From: Verrucomicrobium sp.
GTDB taxonomy: Bacteria; Verrucomicrobiota; Verrucomicrobiia; Methylacidiphilales; GAS474
Assembly (NCBI GenBank): GCA_028283855.1
Contig: JAPWJX010000005.1
Coordinates: 124,001 to 188,000 of the forward strand
Length of the DNA stretch: 64,000 nucleotides
Direction: 5' to 3'
The position numbers were made by a program, and so were the translations under genes. Position 1 is the first letter of the stretch, and every line of letters begins with the position of its first letter. The notes beneath the pieces were generated by a model. The model worked only from the letters and a program-made list of their open reading frames with translations, searched no databases and had not been told where the DNA came from. Shown here piece by piece: positions 26,118 through 34,169 of this stretch.

Positions 26118-27699
26118 CCAGCGCCACCTCCAGCGCGGCGAAGGCGGCGACGTAGGGCGTCCCGCCGAAGCCGAAGCCGTAGCTGTGCAGCCCCTTGCCC
26201 AGGACGAAGTTGACCCCGTACCAGGCCATCACCACGGAGAGGAAGCAGACGAGGGAGCCGACGGCCAGGCCGAAGCCGCCCCACCACCCGGCGAAGCGCC
26301 CGTGGAGCAGCGCCAGGTAGCCCAGCAGCGTGATGAGGGCCCACGTCTCCTTCGGGTCCCAGTCCCAGAAGCGGCCCCAGGAATAGTTGGCCCAGACGCC
26401 GCCCAGGATCGTCCCGGCGGCCAGGAGGAGGACGCCGATCTGGACCGCCCGGTAAATGGCGCGGACCGCGCCGCCGTCCGCCTGGAAGGGCGTGCCGCGT
26501 AGATAACGGCCCAGGGCGATGTGGCCCAGCCCCATCGCCAGGGCGAAGGCGCCGTAGCTCATCGTGATGGTGAGGACGTGGATGGAGAGCCAGAAATTGT
26601 TCCGCAGGACGGGCACCAGGGGCTGGATCGAGCTGTCGAAGACGAGCGGCGCCATGTCGACCCACAGGAGGACGACGGCGGCCAGAGGCAGCGCGGCCAG
26701 GAGGAAGAGGCGGGGCCGGTAGACCGCCTCCAGGACCAGGGCGAAGAGGACGGCGGCGAAGGCGACCCAGACGATCGACTCGAACATGTTGGTCACCGGC
26801 GGCCGCCCGGCGATCACGATGCGGCTGGCGAAGCCGTAGGCCTGGAAGGCGAAGCCCGCGAGGGCCAGCGCCCAGGTCCACCGGTAGGCGGCGGGGCGTA
26901 TGCCGCCGAGAAGGCAGACGCAGGCGGCGGCCAGGTAGGCCAGCCAGGCCCAGCGCCACGGATGGACTTGGAGGTAGGTGTTTTCGAAGGAAAGCCGCCA
27001 CGCGGGCGGGTAGACGCCGGGGCTCAGGGCGCGGAGGCGGGCGGCCAGCTCCCGCGCGCCTTCGTTGACGCCGGGGGCGTCCCCTTTGGTCCAGGCCTGG
27101 GCCAGCTTTTGGAAGGCCAGCAAGGGAGGGAGCGCCTGCGGGGCGGGATAGACGGTGGCGATCCGCTCGATGACGCCCCAGGTGCCGGTGGCGGCGGAGG
27201 GATCGGGGACGATGGCGTAGGAGGTGCCTTCCGCAAGGCGGGCGAAGAGGGTGAGCCGCTCGGCCACGCGTCCGGCTTCCCGTTCCAGCGGCTGCGGCGG
27301 CGCTTCCGGGGCAGCGATACGGCGGCGGGCGGCTTCCCGCTGCATGCGCAGCAGGGCGGGATTTTCCGCCAGCTCCCGGTAGCTGAAGCGGCTTTGCAAC
27401 CGGGGCAGGCCCAGGACCTTCTTCAGCCGGGCGGATTCCACGGCCAGGATCGGTTTTTTGTCCCAGCCGGTGGGATCGAGCCAGAGGGCGACGACGAGGT
27501 CGAGGTCGCTCCACGTTTTCCCGCCGGCCTCCACGGAGGAGCGGCCGGTCAGCTGGAGCGTCGATTCCCGGGCGAAGCTGGTGAAGGGCTTCTTGCGCCC
27601 CCGATCCTGGACGGCGAGCTGGGCGAAGGCGTCGGGCCGGGCCAGGCCGGCCCAGGCGGGCGCGGCCAGGAGAAGCAGGAGGAAGAGGAGGCGGATCAT
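26077..27699 (-). CDS. ccsA: CcsA/CcmF-like cytochrome c assembly protein (System II)
   Basis: This haem-handling protein helps attach haem to apocytochrome c outside the inner membrane. The 540 residues begin with a signal-like helix and a periplasmic stretch of about 230 residues; the C-terminal half has about eight TM segments and the WWD haem motif (WGRFWDWDPKETW, near bases 26340-26390), flanked by conserved His (NFWLSIHV, GKGLHSYGFG). The long periplasmic N-terminus differs from short CcsA proteins and resembles ResB-CcsA hybrids. ATG 27699 overlaps the resB stop by 4 bases. Confidence 0.88.
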   Translation of the reverse strand: MIRLLFLLLLLAAPAWAGLARPDAFAQLAVQDRGRKKPFTSFARESTLQLTGRSSVEAGGKTWSDLDLVVALWLDPTGWDKKPILAVESARLKKVLGLPRLQSRFSYRELAENPALLRMQREAARRRIAAPEAPPQPLEREAGRVAERLTLFARLAEGTSYAIVPDPSAATGTWGVIERIATVYPAPQALPPLLAFQKLAQAWTKGDAPGVNEGARELAARLRALSPGVYPPAWRLSFENTYLQVHPWRWAWLAYLAAACVCLLGGIRPAAYRWTWALALAGFAFQAYGFASRIVIAGRPPVTNMFESIVWVAFAAVLFALVLEAVYRPRLFLLAALPLAAVVLLWVDMAPLVFDSSIQPLVPVLRNNFWLSIHVLTITMSYGAFALAMGLGHIALGRYLRGTPFQADGGAVRAIYRAVQIGVLLLAAGTILGGVWANYSWGRFWDWDPKETWALITLLGYLALLHGRFAGWWGGFGLAVGSLVCFLSVVMAWYGVNFVLGKGLHSYGFGFGGTPYVAAFAALEVALVSAALWKRLRPAR

Positions 27700-29123
27700 G
27701 AGGTGGGCTTGAAGTAGAAGAGGAGGGCGACGCCGGTGACGACGAGGAGCGCGCCGATCCATTTGAGCGGCCAGCCGGGGTCGAAGAGAACTTGGAGGGT
27801 GGTGCGGTCCAGGTCGCTGGGATCCCAGGAGGATTGGGAGAACTTGTAGTTGAGGCCTAGCATGGAGCGCCAGAGCCCGCCGGGGAAGCTGGCGGGGTAG
27901 TTCATGTGGGCCTGGCCGATGGCCTGCCGCCCGGCCCCGTCGAAGCGGATGGTGGCGATGAAGTCGGCGGGATTGGCGGTCCCTTCGTCCCGCGGCACTT
28001 CGAAGCGCAGGAGCGTCACGGCGAAGGGAAGGGGACGCGTCTTCAGGCCGAAGGCGACGGGGACGCTCCGCCCGGAGGGTGTGGGAAAGAGCCGCTCCTC
28101 GCCGGAGGGGATCCATTGGGCGACGGAGAATGGCTTGCCGTCGCGCAGGAGGACGGCGCGGAGGCCGCCTGCGTCGGCGGGATCGTTGCCGGGCAGGAAG
28201 TAGGTTTCCACGTGGGCGCGATTCTCCGCCTGGAGGAGCGTCGCCTGCCAATCGGCCCAGCCCAGGGGGACGGGCTGGCCTGGGCGCAGGACGCCGGAGG
28301 CGAAGGCCTTTTTCTTCCGCCACAGGACGTAGGGCACGGCGCCGTCCTTCGGCGGGGAGAGCTGGAGGGTGGGCAGGTCGGTCGCCGGCTTGGTCCACTC
28401 GATCCGGGCCAGGGTGAAGAGGGGGCGCGGATCGCCCGCCAGGAGGACGAGGGAAAGCTCCTGCCCCATCATCGCCGTCTGGAGCCGCAGCGCCACGCCG
28501 GGTTTTTCGCCGCCGGGGGCCAGGCGTTCCTTGGCGGCAAGGTGCTCGGCGTAGCCGTCCAGGCGCAGGGCCAGGCCGGGCTCTTCCGGGAGCGGCAGGT
28601 CCCACGGGCGGGCTTCGGTCGGCGGGCGGGCCTCCGGATCGAGCGCGATTTCGTAGAGGCGGCCGGTCTGGGGGATCCGGATTTGGGCGACGGTCTGTTT
28701 GAGGACGACGCGGTTTTGCGGCGCGCCCTGGTCCAGGCTCATGAACCCCTCGAAGCCCCACAGCCGCCCCACGACGGCTCCGGCCAGCAGGGTGATGATT
28801 CCGTAGTGGGTGATGACGAAGCCGAGGTGCTCCCGCCGCCACGGCCAGCGGGTGAGGGTGACGCAGAAGAGGTTCAGGCAAAGAACGCCCAGCCAGGCGA
28901 GGAACCAGGGCGCCTTGTAGATGTAGTGGCGGGCCACGTCGCCGTTGAAACGGGACTCCGTGATGGTGGCCACGGCGCAGGCCGACGCGATGGTGAGGAG
29001 GAGCACCATGGCCAGGTGGAGGGAACCGCCCCGGTGGATGAGCCGCCAAAGGCGGGAACCGTCCCGGCGCGCGGCGACGTGGGCGCGGTGCGCGGCGGGG
29101 GGGAGTTCCGTGGTCAGCCTCAT
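27696..29123 (-). CDS. resB: ResB-like cytochrome c biogenesis protein
   Basis: The 475 residues have N-terminal TM segments (SLHLAMVLLLTIASACAVAT, then two more through HLGFVITHYGIITLLAGA), a large periplasmic domain, and a C-terminal TM (WIGALLVVTGVALLFYF) after a region like the ResB end (GLNYKFSQSSWDPSDL). ResB and CcsA together form the System II haem export and attachment machine. It runs divergently from coxB, separated by 77 bases, so cytochrome c maturation and oxidase may share a control region. Confidence 0.85.
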   Translation of the reverse strand: MRLTTELPPAAHRAHVAARRDGSRLWRLIHRGGSLHLAMVLLLTIASACAVATITESRFNGDVARHYIYKAPWFLAWLGVLCLNLFCVTLTRWPWRREHLGFVITHYGIITLLAGAVVGRLWGFEGFMSLDQGAPQNRVVLKQTVAQIRIPQTGRLYEIALDPEARPPTEARPWDLPLPEEPGLALRLDGYAEHLAAKERLAPGGEKPGVALRLQTAMMGQELSLVLLAGDPRPLFTLARIEWTKPATDLPTLQLSPPKDGAVPYVLWRKKKAFASGVLRPGQPVPLGWADWQATLLQAENRAHVETYFLPGNDPADAGGLRAVLLRDGKPFSVAQWIPSGEERLFPTPSGRSVPVAFGLKTRPLPFAVTLLRFEVPRDEGTANPADFIATIRFDGAGRQAIGQAHMNYPASFPGGLWRSMLGLNYKFSQSSWDPSDLDRTTLQVLFDPGWPLKWIGALLVVTGVALLFYFKPTS

Positions 29124-29200
29124 CGGGGAGGGGAACGGTAGCCGGGGAGGCGGCGCGTGACAATCCCGGCAGCCGCCGCTTGTATGGAAGGCCTTCCGCG

Positions 29201-29866
29201 ATGCCGCTCTTTGCCGAAATCCGCACGACCCACATCTGGGGCCTGCCGCCCGCCGTGACGGCGGGCGCCCATGAGATCGACGCGCTGCTCCTCTTCATCG
29301 CGGGTCTGACGGGGGCGGTCTTTGTCCTCACGCAGGGGATTTTCTTTTACAGCCTTTACCGTTACCGGAGGCGGGACGGGGTGGCGGCCCGGCCTACCAC
29401 GGGCCACCTGGGCGCGGAGATCGCCTGGACGCTGGTGACGACGCTCATTTTTCTGGGCCTCTTCGTCTGGGGGGAGGGGCTGTGGAAGAAGCTGCAGACG
29501 CCGCCCCCGGACGCCGGGGCGCTCCAGGTGGAGGTGATGGCGGAGCAATACGACTGGGTGATCCATTACCCGGAGACGGGCCGGACGCTGCATAACGAGA
29601 TGGTCGTCCCCGTCGGCCGCCCGGTCCACCTGCACCTGACCTCCCGGGACGTGATCCATTCCCTCTACATCCCGGAGTTCCGCCTTTACCAGGACCTTGT
29701 CCCGGGCCGGACGATCGACTGGGTTTCCTTTACCGCGGAGAGGCCGGGCCGCTTCTCCATCTCCTGCAGCCAGCTCTGCGGCGCGGGGCACGAGCTGATG
29801 CAGGGCCATCTGCGCGTCCTGCCGCAGGCGGAGTTCGACGCGTGGTATAAGGAAGCCAAACGATGA
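29201..29866 (+). CDS. coxB: Cytochrome c oxidase subunit II (CuA subunit)
   Basis: The 221 residues have two TM helices and a periplasmic cupredoxin domain. CuA ligands are present: H153 (DVIHSLYIP), C189 and C193, H197 and M200 (CSQLCGAGHELM). The residue between the cysteines that normally also binds Mg (Glu in CSELCG/CSEICG) is Gln (Q191). E73 at the start of helix II (GAEIAWT) matches the K-channel entry Glu. There is no fused cytochrome c domain. GGAAGG at 29186-29191 supports ATG 29201; ATG 29180 is an earlier option. Overlaps coxA by ATGA. Confidence 0.95.
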   Translation: MPLFAEIRTTHIWGLPPAVTAGAHEIDALLLFIAGLTGAVFVLTQGIFFYSLYRYRRRDGVAARPTTGHLGAEIAWTLVTTLIFLGLFVWGEGLWKKLQTPPPDAGALQVEVMAEQYDWVIHYPETGRTLHNEMVVPVGRPVHLHLTSRDVIHSLYIPEFRLYQDLVPGRTIDWVSFTAERPGRFSISCSQLCGAGHELMQGHLRVLPQAEFDAWYKEAKR

Positions 29867-31464
29867 GCGCGCCGGACCACAAGCAGCTGGGCCTCCGCTA
29901 CCTTTGGACCAGCCTGGGATTCCTCCTTTTCGGCGGGCTCCTGGCCATCGTCATGCGCTGGCAGGTCGCCTTTCCCCGGGAGCACCTCATGACGGCGGCG
30001 ACCTACCACATGATCCTGACCATGCACTCCACGGTCATGGTCTTCCTGGTCGTCATGCCGCTCCTTTTGGGGGCTTTCGGCAACTACGTGGTGCCGCTTC
30101 AGATCGGCGCGCGGGGGTTGCTCTTTCCCCGTTTGGGCGTCCTTTCCTATTGGCTCTACGCGGCCTCCGGCGCGGTGCTGCTGGCCAGCTTTTGGGTGCC
30201 GGGCGGAGGAGCGCAGGCGGGCTGGACCTCCTACGCCCCGCTGAGCACGCTGGCCCGATACAACCTGACCCAGGTCGGCCAGACCTGCTGGTGCGTGGCG
30301 GTCTTCCTCAACGTCACCGGCTCCCTTTGCGGGGCGGTCAACCTCCTGGCCACGGTGGTCCTTTCCCGCGCGCCGGGAATGGCGTTTTTCCGGATGCCAC
30401 TTTTCACTTGGTCGGTCGCCGTCTCCTCCGTCCTGGTGGTGGTGGCCGCGCCGGTCCTCCAGGCGGCGCTGGTCATGCTGGTGCTCGACCTCGACTGCGG
30501 CACCGCCTTCTTCGACGCGGCCCGGGGCGGCCAGCCGCTCCTCTGGCAGCACCTCTTCTGGTTCTTCGCCCATCCGGAGGTCTACATCCTCATCCTGCCC
30601 GCCATGGGCATCGTCTCGGAGGTTTTGCCGGTCTTCGCGCGGAAGCCGGTCTTCGGCTACCGGGCGATGGTCTGGGCGATGATCGCCATCGCCCTGCTGG
30701 GCTTCCTGGTCTGGGGGCACCACATGTTCGTCAGCGGCATGAGCCTGGTGCTGGCGGCCACGTTTTCCCTCTCCACGCTGCTCATCGCGGTGCCCTCCGG
30801 CATCAAGACCTTTAACTGGATGGGGACGGTCTGGGGCGGCTCGATCGAATTCGCGCTGCCGATGCTCTACGCGCTCGGCTTCGTCACTCTCTTCGTCATC
30901 GGGGGGCTCTCCGGCATCTTCATGGCCTCGACGCCGGTCGACCTCTTCGTCCACCACACCTACTTCATCGTGGCCCATATCCACTACGTCCTCTTCGGGG
31001 GGAGCCTCTTCGGCGTCTTCGCGGGGATCGCCTATTGGTATCCGAAGATGTTCGGCCGGATGATGGACCCCTTTCTGGGGCGTCTCCACTTCGGCCTGAC
31101 GCTGGCCTTTTTCAACCTGACTTTTTTCCCCATGCACTTCCTGGGCCTGGGAGGGATGATGCGCCGCATTTCCGACCCGCTGCTCTACGAGCACCTGGTC
31201 AGCCTCCAGCCGATCAACCAGCTCTGCACCCTCGGCGCGGTGGGGTTGGGCCTGGCTCAGATTCCCTTCGTCGTGAATTTCTTCCGCAGCTTGCGGCACG
31301 GGGCGCCCGCCGGGCCGAATCCCTGGCGCGCGGCCACCCTGGAATGGGCCTGCCCGTCGCCGCCGCCCCCGGGGAATTTCGAGAAAATCCCCCTCGTCAC
31401 CCGGGGACCCTACGAATATAGTCTCCACCCCTCGAGCGATTACCGCCCCCAAAACGACTCATGA
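29863..31464 (+). CDS. coxA: Cytochrome c oxidase subunit I, lacking the D-channel aspartate
   Basis: The catalytic haem-copper subunit (533 residues). Haem and copper ligands are all present: H55, H237, H286/H287, H372 and H374, plus the E239/Y241 pair of HPEVY. The K-channel motif PSGIK keeps K315. The D-channel entry is changed: in FGNYVVPLQIGARG, N74 is kept but the expected Asp is G85, and the later Asn is G92. The Mg-site Asp (HDTYF) is His (H364-H365). This is an A-type fold by HPEVY but with altered proton and Mg sites. Overlaps ctaA by ATGA. Confidence 0.96.
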   Translation: MSAPDHKQLGLRYLWTSLGFLLFGGLLAIVMRWQVAFPREHLMTAATYHMILTMHSTVMVFLVVMPLLLGAFGNYVVPLQIGARGLLFPRLGVLSYWLYAASGAVLLASFWVPGGGAQAGWTSYAPLSTLARYNLTQVGQTCWCVAVFLNVTGSLCGAVNLLATVVLSRAPGMAFFRMPLFTWSVAVSSVLVVVAAPVLQAALVMLVLDLDCGTAFFDAARGGQPLLWQHLFWFFAHPEVYILILPAMGIVSEVLPVFARKPVFGYRAMVWAMIAIALLGFLVWGHHMFVSGMSLVLAATFSLSTLLIAVPSGIKTFNWMGTVWGGSIEFALPMLYALGFVTLFVIGGLSGIFMASTPVDLFVHHTYFIVAHIHYVLFGGSLFGVFAGIAYWYPKMFGRMMDPFLGRLHFGLTLAFFNLTFFPMHFLGLGGMMRRISDPLLYEHLVSLQPINQLCTLGAVGLGLAQIPFVVNFFRSLRHGAPAGPNPWRAATLEWACPSPPPPGNFEKIPLVTRGPYEYSLHPSSDYRPQNDS

Positions 31465-32492
31465 GCACGACCCTTTCCGAGCCTGCCGCCGCCTCCGCCC
31501 CGTATACGCCGCCTCCGGGCCTCCGCATTTACAGCGGCTTCGTTGTCGGCGCGGTGCTTTTCCTCATCACCGTCGGCGCGCTGGTCACCAGCCATGAGGC
31601 CGGGATGACCGTCCCCGACTGGCCCACGAGCTTCCACCAGAACATGTTCACCTTTCCCTACCAAAAGTGGGTCGGGGGCATCTTCTACGAGCACTCCCAC
31701 CGCCTCGTCGCCTCGGGCGTCGGCCTCCTCACGGTCGTCCTGGCCATCTGGATGGGCGTCCGCGAATCGCGCCGCTGGCTGCGGAACCTCGGCTTCGTCG
31801 CCCTGGGGCTGGTCATCCTGCAGGGGGTGGTCGGCGGCCTGCGCGTCGTCTGGCGGCTGAACGACTTCGGCATTCCCCACGCCGTCCTCGGACAGCTCTT
31901 CCTAGTCGTCACGGGGCTCATCGCGCTGGCCTACACCGGCAGCTGGCTGACGCCGCCGCCGCACGCGGAGCGCCTCCCGCGCCGCTGGCAGCGGGGCATT
32001 CACCTGGTGGCCGGGCTCATCTTTATCCAGCTCATCCTGGGCGCGGTGATGCGCCACCAGCACGCGGGGCTTTCCATCCCGGACTTCCCCACCGCCTACC
32101 ACCATTTCTGGCCCCACGTGAACAAGGCCAATCTGCCGGAGATCAACGCCGCCCGCGCCGCCGCCGGCCAGGCTCCCACCACGATCATGCAGATCCACCT
32201 GCAGATGACCCACCGGATGCTGGCCTATATCATCTTCTTCGGCGTCGTCTTTTGCGGCTTGGCCGTCCTGCGCTGCCGCCAAAGCCCCGACGTCCTGCGG
32301 AACCTGGCCGTTTTCTGGCTTTTCCTCATCTTCATGCAGATCGCCCTGGGCGCGGCGGTGATCTGGAGCGGGAAGAGCCCGCTCGTCGCCACGCTGCACG
32401 TCGTCACCGGGGCGGCGCTCCTTCTCACCGGCTCCACCATGGCAGCCCTGGTCAGCCGCTGGCGGCGCTCCGCCGTTGCCGTCGAGGCTTGA
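31461..32492 (+). CDS. ctaA: Haem A synthase (CtaA/COX15)
   Basis: CtaA oxidises the C8 methyl of haem O to a formyl group, giving haem A for the oxidase. The 343 residues have eight TM segments in two four-helix halves, each with conserved His: EHSHR and GIPHAVLGQ in the first half, MTHRMLAY and TLHVVTG in the second. VPDWP and IPDFP loops repeat between halves. It lies directly behind coxA with a 4-base overlap and before ctaB, so haem A is made beside the enzyme that needs it. Confidence 0.94.
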   Translation: MSTTLSEPAAASAPYTPPPGLRIYSGFVVGAVLFLITVGALVTSHEAGMTVPDWPTSFHQNMFTFPYQKWVGGIFYEHSHRLVASGVGLLTVVLAIWMGVRESRRWLRNLGFVALGLVILQGVVGGLRVVWRLNDFGIPHAVLGQLFLVVTGLIALAYTGSWLTPPPHAERLPRRWQRGIHLVAGLIFIQLILGAVMRHQHAGLSIPDFPTAYHHFWPHVNKANLPEINAARAAAGQAPTTIMQIHLQMTHRMLAYIIFFGVVFCGLAVLRCRQSPDVLRNLAVFWLFLIFMQIALGAAVIWSGKSPLVATLHVVTGAALLLTGSTMAALVSRWRRSAVAVEA

Positions 32493-32507
32493 TTTGACTC
32501 CCGCACG

Positions 32508-33404
32508 ATGAAGGAAACGGCCGTCCCCGCCGCAGAGCCTCAGCCCAGCTGGTTCTCCGACGTCATGGAGCTGGCCAAGGCCCGGCTCACCTTCATGGTG
32601 CTGGTGACCACCCTGGCGGGCTTCTACCTGGCCGCGCCGGGCGCGGTGGACGGGCGGCTCCTCTTCCACACCCTGCTGGGCACGGCCCTGGTGGCCGCCT
32701 CCGCCTCGGCGCTCAACCAGCTGGTGGAGCGGGAGCACGACAGCCGCATGCCCCGCACGGCGGACCGCCCCCTGGCGGCGCGCCGCCGCCGGGCCGATAC
32801 GGTTCTCTTCGGCGCCCTGGTCGTGGGCGTCCTGGGACTGGTGGAGCTGGCGGTGGCGGTGAACCTCCTCTCCTGCCTCCTGGCGGCGGTGACGCTGGCC
32901 TCCTACGTCCTGGTCTACACGCCGATGAAGCGGACGACGACGCTCAACACCTTCGTCGGCGCCATCCCCGGCGCGATCCCGCCGGTCATCGGCTACACGG
33001 CGGTGGAGAACAAACTGGGGCTGGAGGCGGCGCTTCTCTTCGCCATCCTCTTTTTCTGGCAGCTGCCCCACTTCCTGGCCATCGCGTGGATGTACCGGGC
33101 GCAATATCGGGACGCGGGCTTCAAGATGCTGACGGCGGACGATCCCCACGGGGCGCAGACCGGGCGGCAATCCTTCCTCACCGCCACGGCGCTCCTGCCG
33201 GTGGCGCTCCTGCCTTCCCTGGTCCGTCTGGCGGGCCCGGTCTATTTCTGGGGGGCGCTGATCCTGGGCCTCTTCTTCTGCTTCAAGGCATGGCAGTTCT
33301 CCCGCCAGCCGGGCGACGGCCGCGCGCGGCAGCTTTTTTTCACCTCCATCATCTATCTGCCGCTCCTTTTGGGCCTGATGGCTTATGACGCCGCCCGCGG
33401 GTAG
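32508..33404 (+). CDS. ctaB: Protoheme IX farnesyltransferase (haem O synthase)
   Basis: CtaB adds a farnesyl group to haem B to give haem O, the substrate of CtaA. The 298 residues have about nine TM segments. The first prenyl-binding motif is NQLVEREHDSRMPRT (the N-x3-E-x3-D form of COX10-like enzymes) and the second is YTPMKRTTTLNTFVGA. Start 15 bases after ctaA. The last 20 bases overlap the next small gene. Confidence 0.95.
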   Translation: MKETAVPAAEPQPSWFSDVMELAKARLTFMVLVTTLAGFYLAAPGAVDGRLLFHTLLGTALVAASASALNQLVEREHDSRMPRTADRPLAARRRRADTVLFGALVVGVLGLVELAVAVNLLSCLLAAVTLASYVLVYTPMKRTTTLNTFVGAIPGAIPPVIGYTAVENKLGLEAALLFAILFFWQLPHFLAIAWMYRAQYRDAGFKMLTADDPHGAQTGRQSFLTATALLPVALLPSLVRLAGPVYFWGALILGLFFCFKAWQFSRQPGDGRARQLFFTSIIYLPLLLGLMAYDAARG

Positions 33405-33666
33405 GCTGGCCCTGGCCATCTTCCTGGTGGCCGACGGGATGTTTTTCGCCGGGTTCCTGGCGGCGTCCCTGGTGCTCCCTTCCGGAGAGGCCTTCCGCAA
33501 GCCCGTGGCCCTCCTTTACTGGGCCCATCTGGCCTTCGGAATCGGCTGGGCGGCCTGGGCCCTTCTCCGGCGGCGGCCCCTGGTCCTGCCTCTCTTTTAT
33601 TTTCGCTATCTCTTTGGCCTGGGGATCCTCCTCTTTTTGCTGCTTTACGCCCGGCTTTGGTTTTAG
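33385..33666 (+). CDS. Short membrane protein resembling the first helices of oxidase subunit III
   Basis: A 93-residue protein with three or four hydrophobic segments. Its first segment (LALAIFLVADGMFFAGFLAA, residues 8-27) resembles the first conserved helix region of CoxC (motif like FLASEVMFFAGLF), but the rest of subunit III, normally 180 residues or more, is not there. ATG 33385 lies inside the end of ctaB, suggesting coupled translation. It may be a reduced subunit III or a separate small subunit. It is real coding by position and hydrophobic pattern; identity is tentative. Confidence 0.6.
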   Translation: MTPPAGRLALAIFLVADGMFFAGFLAASLVLPSGEAFRKPVALLYWAHLAFGIGWAAWALLRRRPLVLPLFYFRYLFGLGILLFLLLYARLWF

Positions 33667-33683
33667 AAGCATTACCCCCCTCT

Positions 33684-34169
33684 ATGGCGCGTGTTGGCAT
33701 TGGATATGACGTTCACCAGCTGGTGACGGGACGGAAACTTTTCCTCGGCGGGGTCGAAATCCCCTATGAGAAGGGCCTCGACGGCCATTCGGACGCCGAC
33801 GTCCTCATCCACGCCATCGCCGACGCCATCCTGGGCGCGATCGGCGAGGCCGACATCGGCCACCATTTCCCGAACAACGACGAGCGCTGGCGCGGCGTGA
33901 GCAGCCTGGTCTTCCTGCGGGAGATCGCCTCCATGCTCCAGTCGAAGGGCCTTGTCCTGGAGAACGTCGATTCCTCCCTGATTTCCGAGGCTCCCAAGAT
34001 CGGCCCCTACCTGGCGGAGATGAAGGAGCGCATGGGCACCGCGCTGGGGATCGCCCCGGAGCGCGTCGGCGTGAAGGCGACGACGAACGAGCTGATGGGC
34101 TTCATCGGGCGCGGGGAGGGGATCGCGGCCATGGCCGTGGCCTCCGTCTCCGAAAAGGCAGACCGATGA
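33684..34169 (+). CDS. ispF: 2-C-methyl-D-erythritol 2,4-cyclodiphosphate synthase
   Basis: An MEP-pathway enzyme forming the cyclic diphosphate intermediate of isoprenoid synthesis. The 161 residues carry the metal ligands D9, H11 (GYDVHQL) and H43 (DVLIHA), the DGHSDAD loop and the C-terminal KATTNELMGFIGRGEGIAA. Start ATG 33684 gives the normal N-terminus MARVGIGYDV. Another MEP gene, ispH, is at 54440-55744. Overlaps cysS by ATGA. Confidence 0.96.
   Translation: MARVGIGYDVHQLVTGRKLFLGGVEIPYEKGLDGHSDADVLIHAIADAILGAIGEADIGHHFPNNDERWRGVSSLVFLREIASMLQSKGLVLENVDSSLISEAPKIGPYLAEMKERMGTALGIAPERVGVKATTNELMGFIGRGEGIAAMAVASVSEKADR

Noticed and set aside
29863-31464. Loss of the K-channel lysine in CoxA
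   Set aside because: At first the EFALPML stretch suggested a missing Lys, but numbering from the haem His residues places the K-channel Lys in PSGIK, which is intact (K315).
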